From G016756615 sp050958605 (lineage in GTDB: Bacteria > Pseudomonadota > Alphaproteobacteria > Rhizobiales > Rhizobiaceae): DNA of 64,000 nt. The DNA lies in contig NZ_JBJHDO010000009.1 in assembly GCF_050958605.1 (NCBI RefSeq), positions 234,370 to 298,369 on the forward strand, written 5' to 3'. The notes below the pieces were generated by a model, which was not told the DNA's origin, did no database searches, and was given only the letters and a program-made list of their open reading frames with translations. A program made the position numbers and the translations under genes. Of the stretch, positions 17,295 to 26,295 are shown piece after piece; the first letter of the stretch is position 1, and every line of letters begins with the position of its first letter.

Positions 17295-18428
17295 TTACTT
17301 GTCGACCCCACCCCAGATCGCCTCGGCCGTGCGCACGACGAGATCGAGCTTCCGCTTCTGGTCGTCCTCGGTGATCTTGTTGCCTTCTTCCGTAGAGGCG
17401 AAACCGCATTGCGGCGCGATGCCGAGCTGGCCGATGTCGGCGAATTTCGAGGCCGCTTCGAACTTGCGCTTCAGATCGTCGAGCTTTTCGAGCTCTCCTG
17501 CCTTTGTGGTGATGAAGCCCGGCAGCACCCGTTTCGCGCCGCGCGGTAGCAGTCGGAGCGGCTCGAGCCCGCCGGCGCGCTCGCTGTCATATTCCATGAA
17601 ATAGATGTCGATGCCGGTCTGGTTGAAGACGGCGTCGGCGGCCGGATCGTAGGCGCCTTCGGCCACCCAGGTGGACTGGAAATTGCCGCGGCACATATGC
17701 ATCGCGATCAGCATGTCGTCGGGACGATCCGCGATCGCGTCATGCATCATCTCGGCGTAACGCGAGATCAGCCAGTCCGGGTCGGTGCCTTCGGCCGCCT
17801 TCTGGGCGCGGATCTTCGGGTCGCACAAATACGCGAAGAAGATGTCGTCCATCTGCAGGTAGCGGCAGCCGGCCTCGTAGAAGGCTTTTACCGCCTTGGC
17901 GTAGGTTCTGGAAAGGTCGGCGAACAGCGCCTCGGGATCGTCCCGGTATTCCCTGGGATGGATGTCCTCGCGCGCGGTCCGGAAGTGACAGCAGCTCGGT
18001 CCGGGAATGGAGATCTTCGGCGTCAGCCCAGTCACCGAGGCCAGGTATTTGTAATGCTCCAGCATCGGGTGGTCGTCGGGGAAGTCGAGCTTGTCGGTGA
18101 TCGTCGGAAAGATCGGTCGCAGCGTCGCGCCGTGAAAATGGACGCCCTCGTCGCGTTCCACGAGATCGAACCCGGTCAGGCCGCCCATGAAGTCGTAGTG
18201 CCAGAAGGACCTGCGGACCTCGCCGTCGGTAACGGCGAGCAGGCCGGCATTTTCCTGCATCTTGACGATGTCGCGAACCGCCTCGTCCTCGATAGCCCGG
18301 AGCTCTTCGCTGTCGATCGCCTTTTCCTCGAAATGGCGCTTGCGAGCTTCCTTGACCTTGGCGGGCCGGAGCAGGCTGCCGACATGGTCGGCACGATAAG
18401 GCGGCTTGGCGATCGTTGCAGTGGGCAT
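17295..18428 (-). CDS. MetE C-terminal-like (cobalamin-independent) methyltransferase
   Basis: A 377-residue protein resembling the C-terminal catalytic half of methionine synthase II (the YxjG/YxjH group). The zinc site is visible: His244 and Cys246 in AMHMCRGN and Cys341 in APQCGFAS. The N-terminal RADHVGSLLRP and ISIPGPSCCHF segments are family hallmarks. Lacking the N-terminal MetE half, such proteins are thought to methylate homocysteine from non-folate or alternative donors (family knowledge; donor unknown here). It is transcribed away from the P-loop kinase gene across a 179-base intergenic region. Confidence 0.88.
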   Translation of the reverse strand: MPTATIAKPPYRADHVGSLLRPAKVKEARKRHFEEKAIDSEELRAIEDEAVRDIVKMQENAGLLAVTDGEVRRSFWHYDFMGGLTGFDLVERDEGVHFHGATLRPIFPTITDKLDFPDDHPMLEHYKYLASVTGLTPKISIPGPSCCHFRTAREDIHPREYRDDPEALFADLSRTYAKAVKAFYEAGCRYLQMDDIFFAYLCDPKIRAQKAAEGTDPDWLISRYAEMMHDAIADRPDDMLIAMHMCRGNFQSTWVAEGAYDPAADAVFNQTGIDIYFMEYDSERAGGLEPLRLLPRGAKRVLPGFITTKAGELEKLDDLKRKFEAASKFADIGQLGIAPQCGFASTEEGNKITEDDQKRKLDLVVRTAEAIWGGVDK

Positions 18429-18607
18429 GGGCTTCCTCCGGGTCTGATCAAAATGGCTCTAGCATCCGAGCGGCGCACTGGACAATGCGGCGAAGCAGGA
18501 GGGGAACGACAAGACCACGAAAAAGCGGAACGCACCGCTGCCCGGCTTGCCGCTCGGTTTTGCTTGTGCCAGAACTTCCCTTGACCGATGGCGTTTGAGG
18601 AGGCTGC

Positions 18608-19216
18608 ATGTCCGAGATCGCCCATATTGCCGCGACCATCTTCAAAAAGGCGGCGAAATCCGACCGCTTCGTAGTCGCGATCGCCGGTCCGCCCGGCGCG
18701 GGCAAGTCGACCATCGCCGAGCAACTGGCGGCACTCTTGCCCGAGAACTCGGCGATTGTCGTCCCAATGGACGGGTTCCACTACGACGATGTCGTTCTGG
18801 AGAGGCTGGGTCTTCGCCCACGCAAGGGGGCGCCGGAGACCTTCGATCTGCGCGGTTTCATGGCGCTGCTCAGGCGTGTCAGGGCGGGCGAGCCCGACAT
18901 CGCCATTCCCGTCTTCGACAGGAATGTCGAGCTTTCGCGAGCTGGCGCCGCGTTGATCGACGCCGACGCGAAGTTCATTCTTGCCGAAGGCAACTACCTG
19001 CTGCTCGACGAAGATCCTTGGAACGAGCTTGCCGGACTCTTCGATTTCACCATTTTCCTCGACGTGCCGCGCGAGGAATTGGAGAAGCGGCTCCTGCAGC
19101 GCTGGCGCGACCATGGCCGGTCCGACGAGGACGGCCGCAATTGGGTCGCTACCAACGATATGCCGAATGTCGATCGCGTGCTTGCCCGCCGGCGCCCGGC
19201 CGATCTCGTCGTCTGA
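18608..19216 (+). CDS. P-loop kinase of the uridine/pantothenate kinase-like family
   Basis: A 202-residue kinase. Walker A is GPPGAGKS (residues 27-34), followed by MDGFHYDD, the substrate-loop motif of uridine kinase, phosphoribulokinase and pantothenate kinase-like enzymes. The C-terminal NDMPN and R-RPADLVV segments are typical of the rhizobial FrcK/YggC-like group, annotated as nucleoside or fructose kinases. The start has GAGG a few bases upstream (GAGGAGGCTGC-ATG). No sugar transporter adjoins it, so the substrate remains open. Confidence 0.8.
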   Translation: MSEIAHIAATIFKKAAKSDRFVVAIAGPPGAGKSTIAEQLAALLPENSAIVVPMDGFHYDDVVLERLGLRPRKGAPETFDLRGFMALLRRVRAGEPDIAIPVFDRNVELSRAGAALIDADAKFILAEGNYLLLDEDPWNELAGLFDFTIFLDVPREELEKRLLQRWRDHGRSDEDGRNWVATNDMPNVDRVLARRRPADLVV

Positions 19217-19320
19217 TCCGCTGCCTCTGCCCCGGCGATGGATTGCCCAGCTGTGTTCGCGCTCCAGATATCCGACGGACCGGACCGTCCGGTCGGTCCG
19301 GGTCGCTTCGGGATGCGGTA

Positions 19321-20025
19321 ATGGCGCAGCAAAACCGACCGAAAGTCGAAGGGCTTCCCGCGCGGGCGCTGTCGTCCTCGGAGTTTGCCACGACCATGTC
19401 GCATTTCCACCGGGCCGAAATCGCCCGGATGGCGGGATGGCGCGACAGGCTCGACCGCACGACCAACTGGGCGATCACGGTGGTCGCGGCGATGCTTTCC
19501 GTTTCGCTGTCGACGCCCAATGCCCATCACGGCGTATTGTTGTTCGCGATGCTTCTCGTCCTGTTGCTGCTGTGGATCGAGGCGCGGCGTTACCGGTTCT
19601 TCGATGTCTATCGGACCCGCGTTCGCCAGTTCGAACGTTATTATTTCGCGCAGATCTTCTCGCCTCAACCGGACTTCGCCTCCGATTGGCAATATGTCCT
19701 CGGCGAGGGGCTGAGGACGCCGAAGTTCCTGATCTCGCATCGCGTCGCTTTCGCACGCCGCTTGCGACGGAACTATATCTACATGTTCCTGATCCTGCTG
19801 CTCGCCTGGGTGCTGAAGCTTTCGACGCCCGGGCTGCAGTTTGACGGGGCTGGTTTCGACTTCGTGCGCTCAGTCAGGGAAGCCGTGTCGAACGCCGCGC
19901 TGGGTCCGTCGCCGGGCTGGGTGGTGATCGCGATGGTGGCGGTATTCAATGCGGCTCTGCTCGCCACGGCGCTTCTTACCGATGCCGATGACGGCGAACT
20001 GGCCCACGGCAACGTCCATGTGTGA
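19321..20025 (+). CDS. DUF2270 integral membrane protein
   Basis: A 234-residue inner-membrane protein. After a soluble N-terminus with SHFHRAEIARM there are two adjacent spans (about residues 57-90), then the ARRYRFFDVYRTRVRQFE segment that marks DUF2270, then spans near 150-170 and 200-220. Function unknown. It follows the kinase by 104 bases; that gap holds a GC-rich near-palindrome (19276-19300). It converges on hyuB with 22 bases between the stops. Confidence 0.8.
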   Translation: MAQQNRPKVEGLPARALSSSEFATTMSHFHRAEIARMAGWRDRLDRTTNWAITVVAAMLSVSLSTPNAHHGVLLFAMLLVLLLLWIEARRYRFFDVYRTRVRQFERYYFAQIFSPQPDFASDWQYVLGEGLRTPKFLISHRVAFARRLRRNYIYMFLILLLAWVLKLSTPGLQFDGAGFDFVRSVREAVSNAALGPSPGWVVIAMVAVFNAALLATALLTDADDGELAHGNVHV

Positions 20026-20047
20026 CGGCGCTGTCCCGCCCGGTCGG

Positions 20048-21733
20048 TCAGAACGGCCCGAACTTCTCGGTGGCTTCCTCGACTGAATAGTAACCCAGTG
20101 CCACGTCGCGGCGCACGAGGTTGCGGTCGCGCAGGAACGGGTCGCCGTAGCCCCCTCCGCCCGGCGTGCCGACCCTGACGCGGTCCCCGGCCTTCAGCGG
20201 GATGTCCTGTTCCTTGGAAAGATGCGGCGGCGTATGAGGCTTGCCGTCCCGGAACACCGCCACCGTATTGACCGCGCCATCGGAGCCGCCGCGGACGCCT
20301 TGCGGCCCGAAACGGCCATGATCCATGACGAAGGATGCCCACGCCTCGCCGCGCAGCAGCTCCACCTCGTAGGAAAGGCCGAAGCCGCCGCGATGTGTTC
20401 CCGCTCCGCCCGAGCCTTCGCGCAAGGCGTAGTGGCGGTAGAGCACGGGATAGGCCTGCTCCATCACTTCGACGGGGGGCGATTTCGAGATGCCGATCGT
20501 CGAGCAGCCGTTGGAGAGGCCGTCGTGATGGGCGTTGCCGCCATAACCACCGCCGGAGATCTGGTACATGACGAAGTCGCGCCGGCGCGCCGGATCGTGG
20601 CCGCCCAGCGCGAAATTGCCGCTGGACCCGGCCGGCGCGGCGGTCACCTTGTCGGGCAGCGCTTGCACCATGGCGGCGAACACCGCTTCGGCGATGCGCT
20701 GGGAGACTTCCGCGGCACAGCCCGAAACCGGGCGCGGATAGGCCGCGTCGAGGAACGTGCCGTGCGGACGCTTCACGACGAGAGGCTCGAATGCTCCGGC
20801 ATTGATCGCCACGTCGGGGAAGATATGCCGCATGGCGAGATAGACCGATGACAGCGTCGTCGCGATGACGCTGTTCATCGGGCCGGCGCAGGGTGGGCTC
20901 GACCCGGTGAAGTCGAAGGTGAGCCGGTCGCCCTCCTTCTCGATGGCGAGGGCGATGGTCAGGGGTTCGTCGACCACCCCGTCGGAATCGACGAAGGCCT
21001 TTGCGCGATAGACGCCGTCGGCGATGGCGCCGATATGCGCCCGCATCTGGGCGGCGGCGCGCCGGCGCAGCTCCTCGATCGCCGCGGAGACCGTTTCGTC
21101 GCCGTATCGATCCAGGATCGCGAACAGCCGCTCCTGCCCGACCGTCAGGGCCGCGGCCTGCGCCTTGATATCGCCGATGCGCTGATCCGCCACGCGGATA
21201 TTCGAAGTAATGATGGCGTAGATCTCGGGGTCGAGCTCGCCCTTCTTGAAGAGCTTTACTGGCGGCAGGCGCAGGCCTTCCTGCTCGACGGCCGTCGCCG
21301 AGGCCGAGAAGCCACCGGGCACGGCGCCGCCTATGTCCGGCCAGTGACCGGTGTTGGAGAGCCAGCAGAAGATCGAGCCGTTCCGGTAGACCGGCATCAC
21401 GAAACGCACGTCCATTAGATGCGTCCCGCCGAGATAGGGGTCGTTGACGATGTAGATGTCGCCCTCTTCGGGCGGCAGGCAGCGGCCGTCCCGGATCATC
21501 TCGATCAGTGTCTTCGTCGAATACTGCATGACCCCGACGAAGACGGGCAGGCCTTGCGAGCCCTGGGCAATGAGAGAGCCGTCGGCCGCCGAATAGATGC
21601 CGTCGGAGCGGTCGTTGGCCTCCGCGATCACCGGCGAGAAGGCGGCGCGGGAGAAGGTCAGGTCCATCTCGTCGCAGGTCTGCTGCAGCGCGGCCTGGAT
21701 GACGGAGAGCGTGATGGCGTCGAGTTCGATCAT
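20048..21733 (-). CDS. hyuB: Hydantoinase B / oxoprolinase beta-type subunit
   Basis: A 561-residue HyuB-family subunit. Characteristic segments are the N-terminal AALQQTCDEMDLTFSRAAFS, DIYIVNDPYLGGTH and the C-terminal GTPGGGGYGDP. With HyuA it forms an ATP-dependent amidohydrolase or carboxylase of the N-methylhydantoinase/5-oxoprolinase/acetone carboxylase superfamily. The gene overlaps the hyuA stop by four bases (ATGA), showing translational coupling. No gamma subunit is present, which argues against acetone carboxylase. The substrate (hydantoin, N-methylhydantoin, 5-oxoproline or another lactam) is not determined. Confidence 0.9.
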   Translation of the reverse strand: MIELDAITLSVIQAALQQTCDEMDLTFSRAAFSPVIAEANDRSDGIYSAADGSLIAQGSQGLPVFVGVMQYSTKTLIEMIRDGRCLPPEEGDIYIVNDPYLGGTHLMDVRFVMPVYRNGSIFCWLSNTGHWPDIGGAVPGGFSASATAVEQEGLRLPPVKLFKKGELDPEIYAIITSNIRVADQRIGDIKAQAAALTVGQERLFAILDRYGDETVSAAIEELRRRAAAQMRAHIGAIADGVYRAKAFVDSDGVVDEPLTIALAIEKEGDRLTFDFTGSSPPCAGPMNSVIATTLSSVYLAMRHIFPDVAINAGAFEPLVVKRPHGTFLDAAYPRPVSGCAAEVSQRIAEAVFAAMVQALPDKVTAAPAGSSGNFALGGHDPARRRDFVMYQISGGGYGGNAHHDGLSNGCSTIGISKSPPVEVMEQAYPVLYRHYALREGSGGAGTHRGGFGLSYEVELLRGEAWASFVMDHGRFGPQGVRGGSDGAVNTVAVFRDGKPHTPPHLSKEQDIPLKAGDRVRVGTPGGGGYGDPFLRDRNLVRRDVALGYYSVEEATEKFGPF

Positions 21734-23805
21734 CCCTCGGCCCTGCCAATCTCGATGAGGATGTTGCCGTCGCCGTCCGATCGCGCGCGATCGCCCGGCT
21801 CGATCAGCGTCGTGGCGTCGAGCTGCTCGAGGATCGCCGGCCCGACGATCTCGGCTTCCCCAGGCAGCTTCTCCCGGTCGTAGACGGGCGTGTCGAGCCA
21901 GCGCCCGTCATACCAGACGGGGCGCCTCTCGCGCAGCGCACCCTCCAGCGTGGCAGCACGGTGCTCCGGGTGGAGCAGCGCCGACAGTTCCACCTCAGGC
22001 CGCTCGCCGATCACCGACGTGTTGAGATTGACGAGATTGGCGCGGATTTCGGGCAGCTTCACCTTGAAGCGGGCGAAATAGGCCGCCTCGAACAATTCCT
22101 GCAGCACGTCGCGGCTTATCTCGGTCGAAGGAAGCGGCACGTTGACGATATGCGTCTGGCCGATGAACTGCATGTCGGCCGAATGGACGTAGCGCACCAT
22201 GCGCGGCTTGACCGCCTCCTTGGCGATCAGGGCGGCGCCTTGGCCGCGGTGCCGTTCGAGCAGCTCCGTGATCTCTGTCGGATCGAGGGAAGCCACCGGC
22301 CGGTTGAGCGTATTGACGAAGTCGTGGCGCAGATCCGCCACCACGCAGCCCAACGCATTGGTGATGCCCGGCCGTGCCGGCACCAGCACCTTGGGCAGGC
22401 CGAGCTCGCGCGCCAGGGCCGCCGCATGCAGCGGTCCCGCCCCGCCGAAGGCGAACAGCACGAAATCGCGCGGATCGTGCCCCCTTGCCACCGATACCAT
22501 GCGGATCGCGCCCGCCATCTTCATGTTGGCGAGCTTCAGCACGGCGCCTGCCGCTTCGATGGCGTCGAGGCCTGTCGGTGTTCCGATTTTTCCCCCGAAG
22601 ATATCGCGCACGCTGTCCACCGCGACGGGCTCGTCGATGGCGAGCAGCCTCTTCGGATCGAGCCGCCCAAGCAGGAGATTGGCGTCGGTGATGGTGGGCT
22701 CGGTCCCGCCACGCCCATAACAGATCGGCCCGGGGTGAGCGCCCGCGCTTTCCGGCCCGACCTGGATGAGGCCGGAAGCATCGACGCGGGCGATGGAGCC
22801 GCCGCCGGCGCCGATCGTATGGACGTCGACCATCGGCACGTGGATCGGCATGGCGTATTCGATCTCGATCTCGTTCGAGACGGCGGGCTCGGCGTTGCGG
22901 ATCAGGGCGACGTCGGTGGAGGTGCCGCCCATGTCGTAGGTGACGAGGTTGGGATAGCCGGCGCGGCGTCCCGTATAGGCGGCGGCGATGACGCCCGACG
23001 CCGGGCCGGACATCACGGTCTTGGCCGCCTCGCGCGCCACGAAACGGGCCGAGATCATGCCGCCATTGCCGTTCATGATCAGGAAGTCGCGTCGATAGCC
23101 GCGATCCTCCAGTTCGCGGCGCAGCTTCTCCACATAGGTTTCGAGGATGGGCCGGACCGAGGCGTTGACCGCGGCAGTGACGCCGCGCTCGAATTCGCGC
23201 GCCTCCGACAGCAGGGAATGCCCGGTGGTGATGTAGCGGTTCGGCCAAGTCTCCGCGGCGATCTCGGCTGCGCGCCTTTCATGGGCGGGATTGGCATAGG
23301 AATGCAGGAAATGGATGACGAGGGCCTCGCAGCCCTTGGCGAGCAGCGTGCCGACGGCCTCGCGCACCTCGTCCTCGTCGATCGGCGTGCGCACCGCGCC
23401 GGAAGCCTCGACCCTTTCGTCGACCTCGAGGCGCAGGTCGCGGGGGATCACTGGCACGAAGGTGCCTGTCATGCCGTAGGCCTGTGGCCTCGTGCGGCGG
23501 CCGAGCTCGATGATGTCGCGGAAGCCGCGGGTGGTGATCATGCCGGTGCGGGCGAGACGGCGTTCCAGCACGGCATTGGTGGTGGTCGTCGTTCCGTGCA
23601 CGATGAGGTCTATATCGGAGATCGCATGGCCGGCCTCGGCGAGCGCTGCGATCACGCCGAAAGCCTGGTTGTCGGGCGTCGTCGGCGTCTTGGCGATCCT
23701 CACCCGGCCACTCGGCCCGTCGATCAGGATGAGGTCTGTGAAGGTGCCGCCGACGTCGATGCCGGCCACGACGTTTTCGTCTGCTGCGCGATCGTTCTCC
23801 GCCAT
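21730..23805 (-). CDS. hyuA: Hydantoinase A / oxoprolinase alpha-type subunit
   Basis: A 691-residue ATP-binding subunit. The sugar-kinase/actin-like phosphate loop GIDVGGTFTD is at residues 15-24. HGTTTTTNAVLER, YDMGGTSTDVALI and GAGGGSIA follow as in HyuA and 5-oxoprolinase. It couples ATP hydrolysis to ring opening with HyuB, whose gene overlaps the end of this one. The 212-base gap to the divergent ferredoxin reductase gene carries an AT-rich patch (23880-23905) that may hold promoters. No dedicated regulator or transporter is adjacent. Confidence 0.9.
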   Translation of the reverse strand: MAENDRAADENVVAGIDVGGTFTDLILIDGPSGRVRIAKTPTTPDNQAFGVIAALAEAGHAISDIDLIVHGTTTTTNAVLERRLARTGMITTRGFRDIIELGRRTRPQAYGMTGTFVPVIPRDLRLEVDERVEASGAVRTPIDEDEVREAVGTLLAKGCEALVIHFLHSYANPAHERRAAEIAAETWPNRYITTGHSLLSEAREFERGVTAAVNASVRPILETYVEKLRRELEDRGYRRDFLIMNGNGGMISARFVAREAAKTVMSGPASGVIAAAYTGRRAGYPNLVTYDMGGTSTDVALIRNAEPAVSNEIEIEYAMPIHVPMVDVHTIGAGGGSIARVDASGLIQVGPESAGAHPGPICYGRGGTEPTITDANLLLGRLDPKRLLAIDEPVAVDSVRDIFGGKIGTPTGLDAIEAAGAVLKLANMKMAGAIRMVSVARGHDPRDFVLFAFGGAGPLHAAALARELGLPKVLVPARPGITNALGCVVADLRHDFVNTLNRPVASLDPTEITELLERHRGQGAALIAKEAVKPRMVRYVHSADMQFIGQTHIVNVPLPSTEISRDVLQELFEAAYFARFKVKLPEIRANLVNLNTSVIGERPEVELSALLHPEHRAATLEGALRERRPVWYDGRWLDTPVYDREKLPGEAEIVGPAILEQLDATTLIEPGDRARSDGDGNILIEIGRAEG

Positions 23806-24017
23806 GCGAGGAATCCGAAATGCCGAGCCTAACGATACGCCGCTGATTGGAAAGGCGTTTCCTGCCCCGATCTTGACGCGATATTCATTTGTATACTAAT
23901 AACTTTGGCTGACAAGTATTCCTCGCTTCCAAGCTGACAGCCAGGCGCGCCGGATAGGTGCTTCCGCGTGCATGGATCGAGTTTGGGCCGAAAACGCCGC
24001 CGAAAGGTCCGGATTCG

Positions 24018-24848
24018 ATGCAGTCTGCCGCAAACGTCCTGGCGACGAACGACACCGAAACCCGCCAGTTCCCGATCCCCGCCAACGTCCATGCGGAGAC
24101 GGTCGTGTCGGTGAAGCATTATACCGATAGGCTCTTCTCATTCCGCGTCACGCGGCCTCAATCGTTCCGCTTTCGCTCGGGCGAGTTCGTCATGATCGGC
24201 CTGCCCAATGCCGAGAAGCCGGTGTTCCGCGCCTATTCCATCGCGAGCCCAGCCTGGGACGACGAACTCGAGTTCTTCTCGATCAAGGTGCCGGACGGTC
24301 CGTTGACGCAGCACCTGCAGAGGATCCAGCCCGGCGATACGGTGCTTATGCGCCAGAAGGCGACGGGAACGCTGGTGATCGACGCTCTGACCCCGTGCAA
24401 GCGCCTGTTCATGATCTCGACGGGGACGGGCATCGCACCCTTCGCCAGCCTGGTGCGCGATCCCGACACGTATGAGAAGTTCGACGAGGTGATCCTCACC
24501 CATACCTGCCGCGACCACGCCGAGCTTCGCTACGGCGAGGAGCTCTTCGGCCAGGCCGCCAATGATCCGCTGATCGGCGAGGTCGCCGCCGGCAAGCTTA
24601 CCCACTATGCGACGACCACCCGCGAGATCTCGCCGCGCATGGGCCGCATCACCCGGCTCATCGAGAACGGCAAGTTTTGTGCGGATCTCGGCATACCCGC
24701 GCTCGATCCGGCAACCGACCGTGTCATGATCTGCGGCTCCATGTCCATGCTGAAGGACGTGAAGGAGCTGGTCGAGGGCCTGGGCTTCACCGAAGGCTCG
24801 CTCAGCCACCCCGCCGAGTTCGTGGTCGAACGCGCTTTCGTCGGCTGA
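24018..24848 (+). CDS. fpr: Ferredoxin--NADP reductase
   Basis: A 276-residue plant-type but bacterial subclass FNR. The FAD motif RAYS is at residues 71-74, the NADP phosphate-binding STGTGIAPF starts at 134, MICGSMSML lies in the nicotinamide region, and the C-terminus is FVVERAFVG. It transfers electrons between NADP(H) and ferredoxin or flavodoxin, and in alphaproteobacteria supports oxidative-stress responses. The ATG at 24018 was chosen over an upstream in-frame start because homology begins there and AAAGG lies upstream. A TATACT hexamer occurs at 23892, but I could not pair it with a -35. Confidence 0.92.
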   Translation: MQSAANVLATNDTETRQFPIPANVHAETVVSVKHYTDRLFSFRVTRPQSFRFRSGEFVMIGLPNAEKPVFRAYSIASPAWDDELEFFSIKVPDGPLTQHLQRIQPGDTVLMRQKATGTLVIDALTPCKRLFMISTGTGIAPFASLVRDPDTYEKFDEVILTHTCRDHAELRYGEELFGQAANDPLIGEVAAGKLTHYATTTREISPRMGRITRLIENGKFCADLGIPALDPATDRVMICGSMSMLKDVKELVEGLGFTEGSLSHPAEFVVERAFVG

Positions 24849-24927
24849 CGACAGCGCCAACGCCGTGCTGCCGGTAGGACTGCTACTGATGGCATAATAG
24901 ATAGCCTTCGACCTGGAGTTCCTTCAC

Positions 24928-25084
24928 GCCCCCCTCTGTCCTGCCGGACATCTCCCCCATAAGGGGGGAGATTGGCTGTCACTTGCGATGGCGCTCGTTC
25001 TGCAACGTTGGCGATTGGCGAAATCAGATATGAAGTCCAATCTCCTCCCTTGTGGGGGAGATGTCCGGCAGGACAGAGGGGGGC
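24928..25084. repeat. Long inverted repeat, mosaic intergenic element
   Basis: The left arm (from 24928, GCCCCCCTCTGTCCTGCCGG and onward through CATCTCCCCC) is matched by an inverted right arm ending at 25084, nearly perfect over about 45 bases. A spacer of roughly 60 bases separates them. It fills the space between fpr and the convergent ABC ATPase gene and could act as a bidirectional terminator. No coding region seen here. Confidence 0.75.
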
Positions 25085-25115
25085 AACGTAGGGCGCCTGC
25101 GCGCCACGGCTGGCC

Positions 25116-26114
25116 TTACCGTATCGCCTGCCCCTCCGCATCGAAGCGATATGTCCGCTGGGGATCCGGCGTGGCGTACAATGTCGCGCCCGGCTCGGCG
25201 TTGTACACGCCGAAGATGCGTGCCGTGAGCAGGCCGGCCTTCTCACAGTCGAGATAGAGATTGGTGTCGGCGCCGAGATGTTCGGCGTGGATCACCGTGC
25301 CTTTCCAGGTGCCGGACTTGGCGTCCACCGTCAGGTGCTCCGGCCGCACGCCCACCGTCGTGGCGGTGTCGCCGATCTTCGAACCCTCGATGAAGTTCAT
25401 CCTGGGCGAGCCGATGAAGCCGGCGACGAACATGTTCGCCGGCGAATTGTAGAGCTCCATCGGCGCGCCGATCTGCTCGATACGGCCGGCGTTGAGAACG
25501 ACGATCTTGTTGGCCAGGGTCATCGCCTCGACCTGATCATGTGTGACGTAGACCATGGTCGCGGACAGGCGACGATGAAGCTGGGCGATCTCCAGCCGGG
25601 TGTTGACGCGCAACGCCGCATCGAGGTTGGACAGAGGTTCGTCGAACAGGAAGAGCTTGGGTTCGCGAACGACCGCCCGGCCGATCGCCACGCGCTGGCG
25701 CTGGCCGCCGGAAAGCTCGGCCGGGCGCCGCTCCAGGTAAGGCTCCAGCGAAAGCATGGTCGAGGCCACAGCGATGCGCTTGCCGATCTCTTCCGCCGCC
25801 GTGCCCGCCTGCTTCAGCCCGAGACCCATATTGTTGCGGACCGTGAGATGCGGATAAAGCGCATAGGTCTGGAACACCATGGCGATGCCGCGCTTGGCCG
25901 GCGGCACCTTGTTGACCGCCCTTCCGTCGATCTGCACGACGCCGGAAGTGGCGTCTTCGAGCCCGGCGACGATCCTGAGAAGTGTCGACTTGCCGCATCC
26001 CGAGGGGCCGACGAAGACGACGAACTCGCCCTCTTTCACTTCCAGGTCGATCCCTTTCAGCACCTCGACATTGCCGAAGGATTTCTTGACGTTTTCGAGC
26101 TTGAGCGAACCCAC
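25116..26114 (-). CDS. Sugar ABC transporter ATP-binding protein (MsmK/UgpC type)
   Basis: A 332-residue ATPase of carbohydrate uptake ABC systems. Walker A is GPSGCGKST (36-44), the signature LSGGQ begins at 133, Walker B is LFLFDEP (153-159), and a C-terminal regulatory OB domain contains VGVRPEHL. The GTG at 26114 follows an AAGGA and starts MGSLKLENVKKSF. It energises the two permeases encoded just upstream (27497-28426 and 26296-27135), though a 181-base repeat-containing gap separates it from them. It belongs to the amino-sugar locus; such ATPases are sometimes shared between transporters. Confidence 0.9.
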   Translation of the reverse strand: MGSLKLENVKKSFGNVEVLKGIDLEVKEGEFVVFVGPSGCGKSTLLRIVAGLEDATSGVVQIDGRAVNKVPPAKRGIAMVFQTYALYPHLTVRNNMGLGLKQAGTAAEEIGKRIAVASTMLSLEPYLERRPAELSGGQRQRVAIGRAVVREPKLFLFDEPLSNLDAALRVNTRLEIAQLHRRLSATMVYVTHDQVEAMTLANKIVVLNAGRIEQIGAPMELYNSPANMFVAGFIGSPRMNFIEGSKIGDTATTVGVRPEHLTVDAKSGTWKGTVIHAEHLGADTNLYLDCEKAGLLTARIFGVYNAEPGATLYATPDPQRTYRFDAEGQAIR

Positions 26115-26142
26115 TGGCAATCCTTCGATGTGAGTTAGGCTT

Positions 26143-26244
26143 GAGCAATTCCAGCAAAAGTGCGTAGCGGTTTTGCGTTCGGAATTGCGTAGAAACAAAC
26201 AGATAGGGCGTTTTCGCGATTCGAAGAAAAGCGGAAACGCCCTA
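26143..26244. repeat. Palindromic intergenic repeat within the ABC operon
   Basis: The stretch contains GGAATTGCGTAGAAACAAAC and a palindrome in which TAGGGCGTTTTCGC (from 26204) is mirrored by GCGGAAACGCCCTA (to 26244). The wording is that of a repeat widespread in Rhizobium and Sinorhizobium intergenic regions. It lies between the inner permease and ATPase genes and may lower or stabilise ATPase mRNA. Confidence 0.6.
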
Positions 26245-26295
26245 GCTCGCGCGAGTGGTCCACCGCGAACTTTCCGTCCGAGAGCTTTTCGGAAT

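Noticed and set aside
18547..20025. 492-residue frame spanning the kinase and DUF2270 genes
   Set aside because: Its first half is an out-of-frame shadow of the kinase gene; only the part from the ATG at 19321 is the real DUF2270 protein.
21961..23832. 623-residue plus-strand frame opposite hyuA
   Set aside because: Antisense shadow; the hyuA frame has intact family motifs throughout.
23873..23897. TTGACG ... TATACT as the fpr promoter
   Set aside because: The hexamers are only 13 bases apart, too close for a standard promoter.
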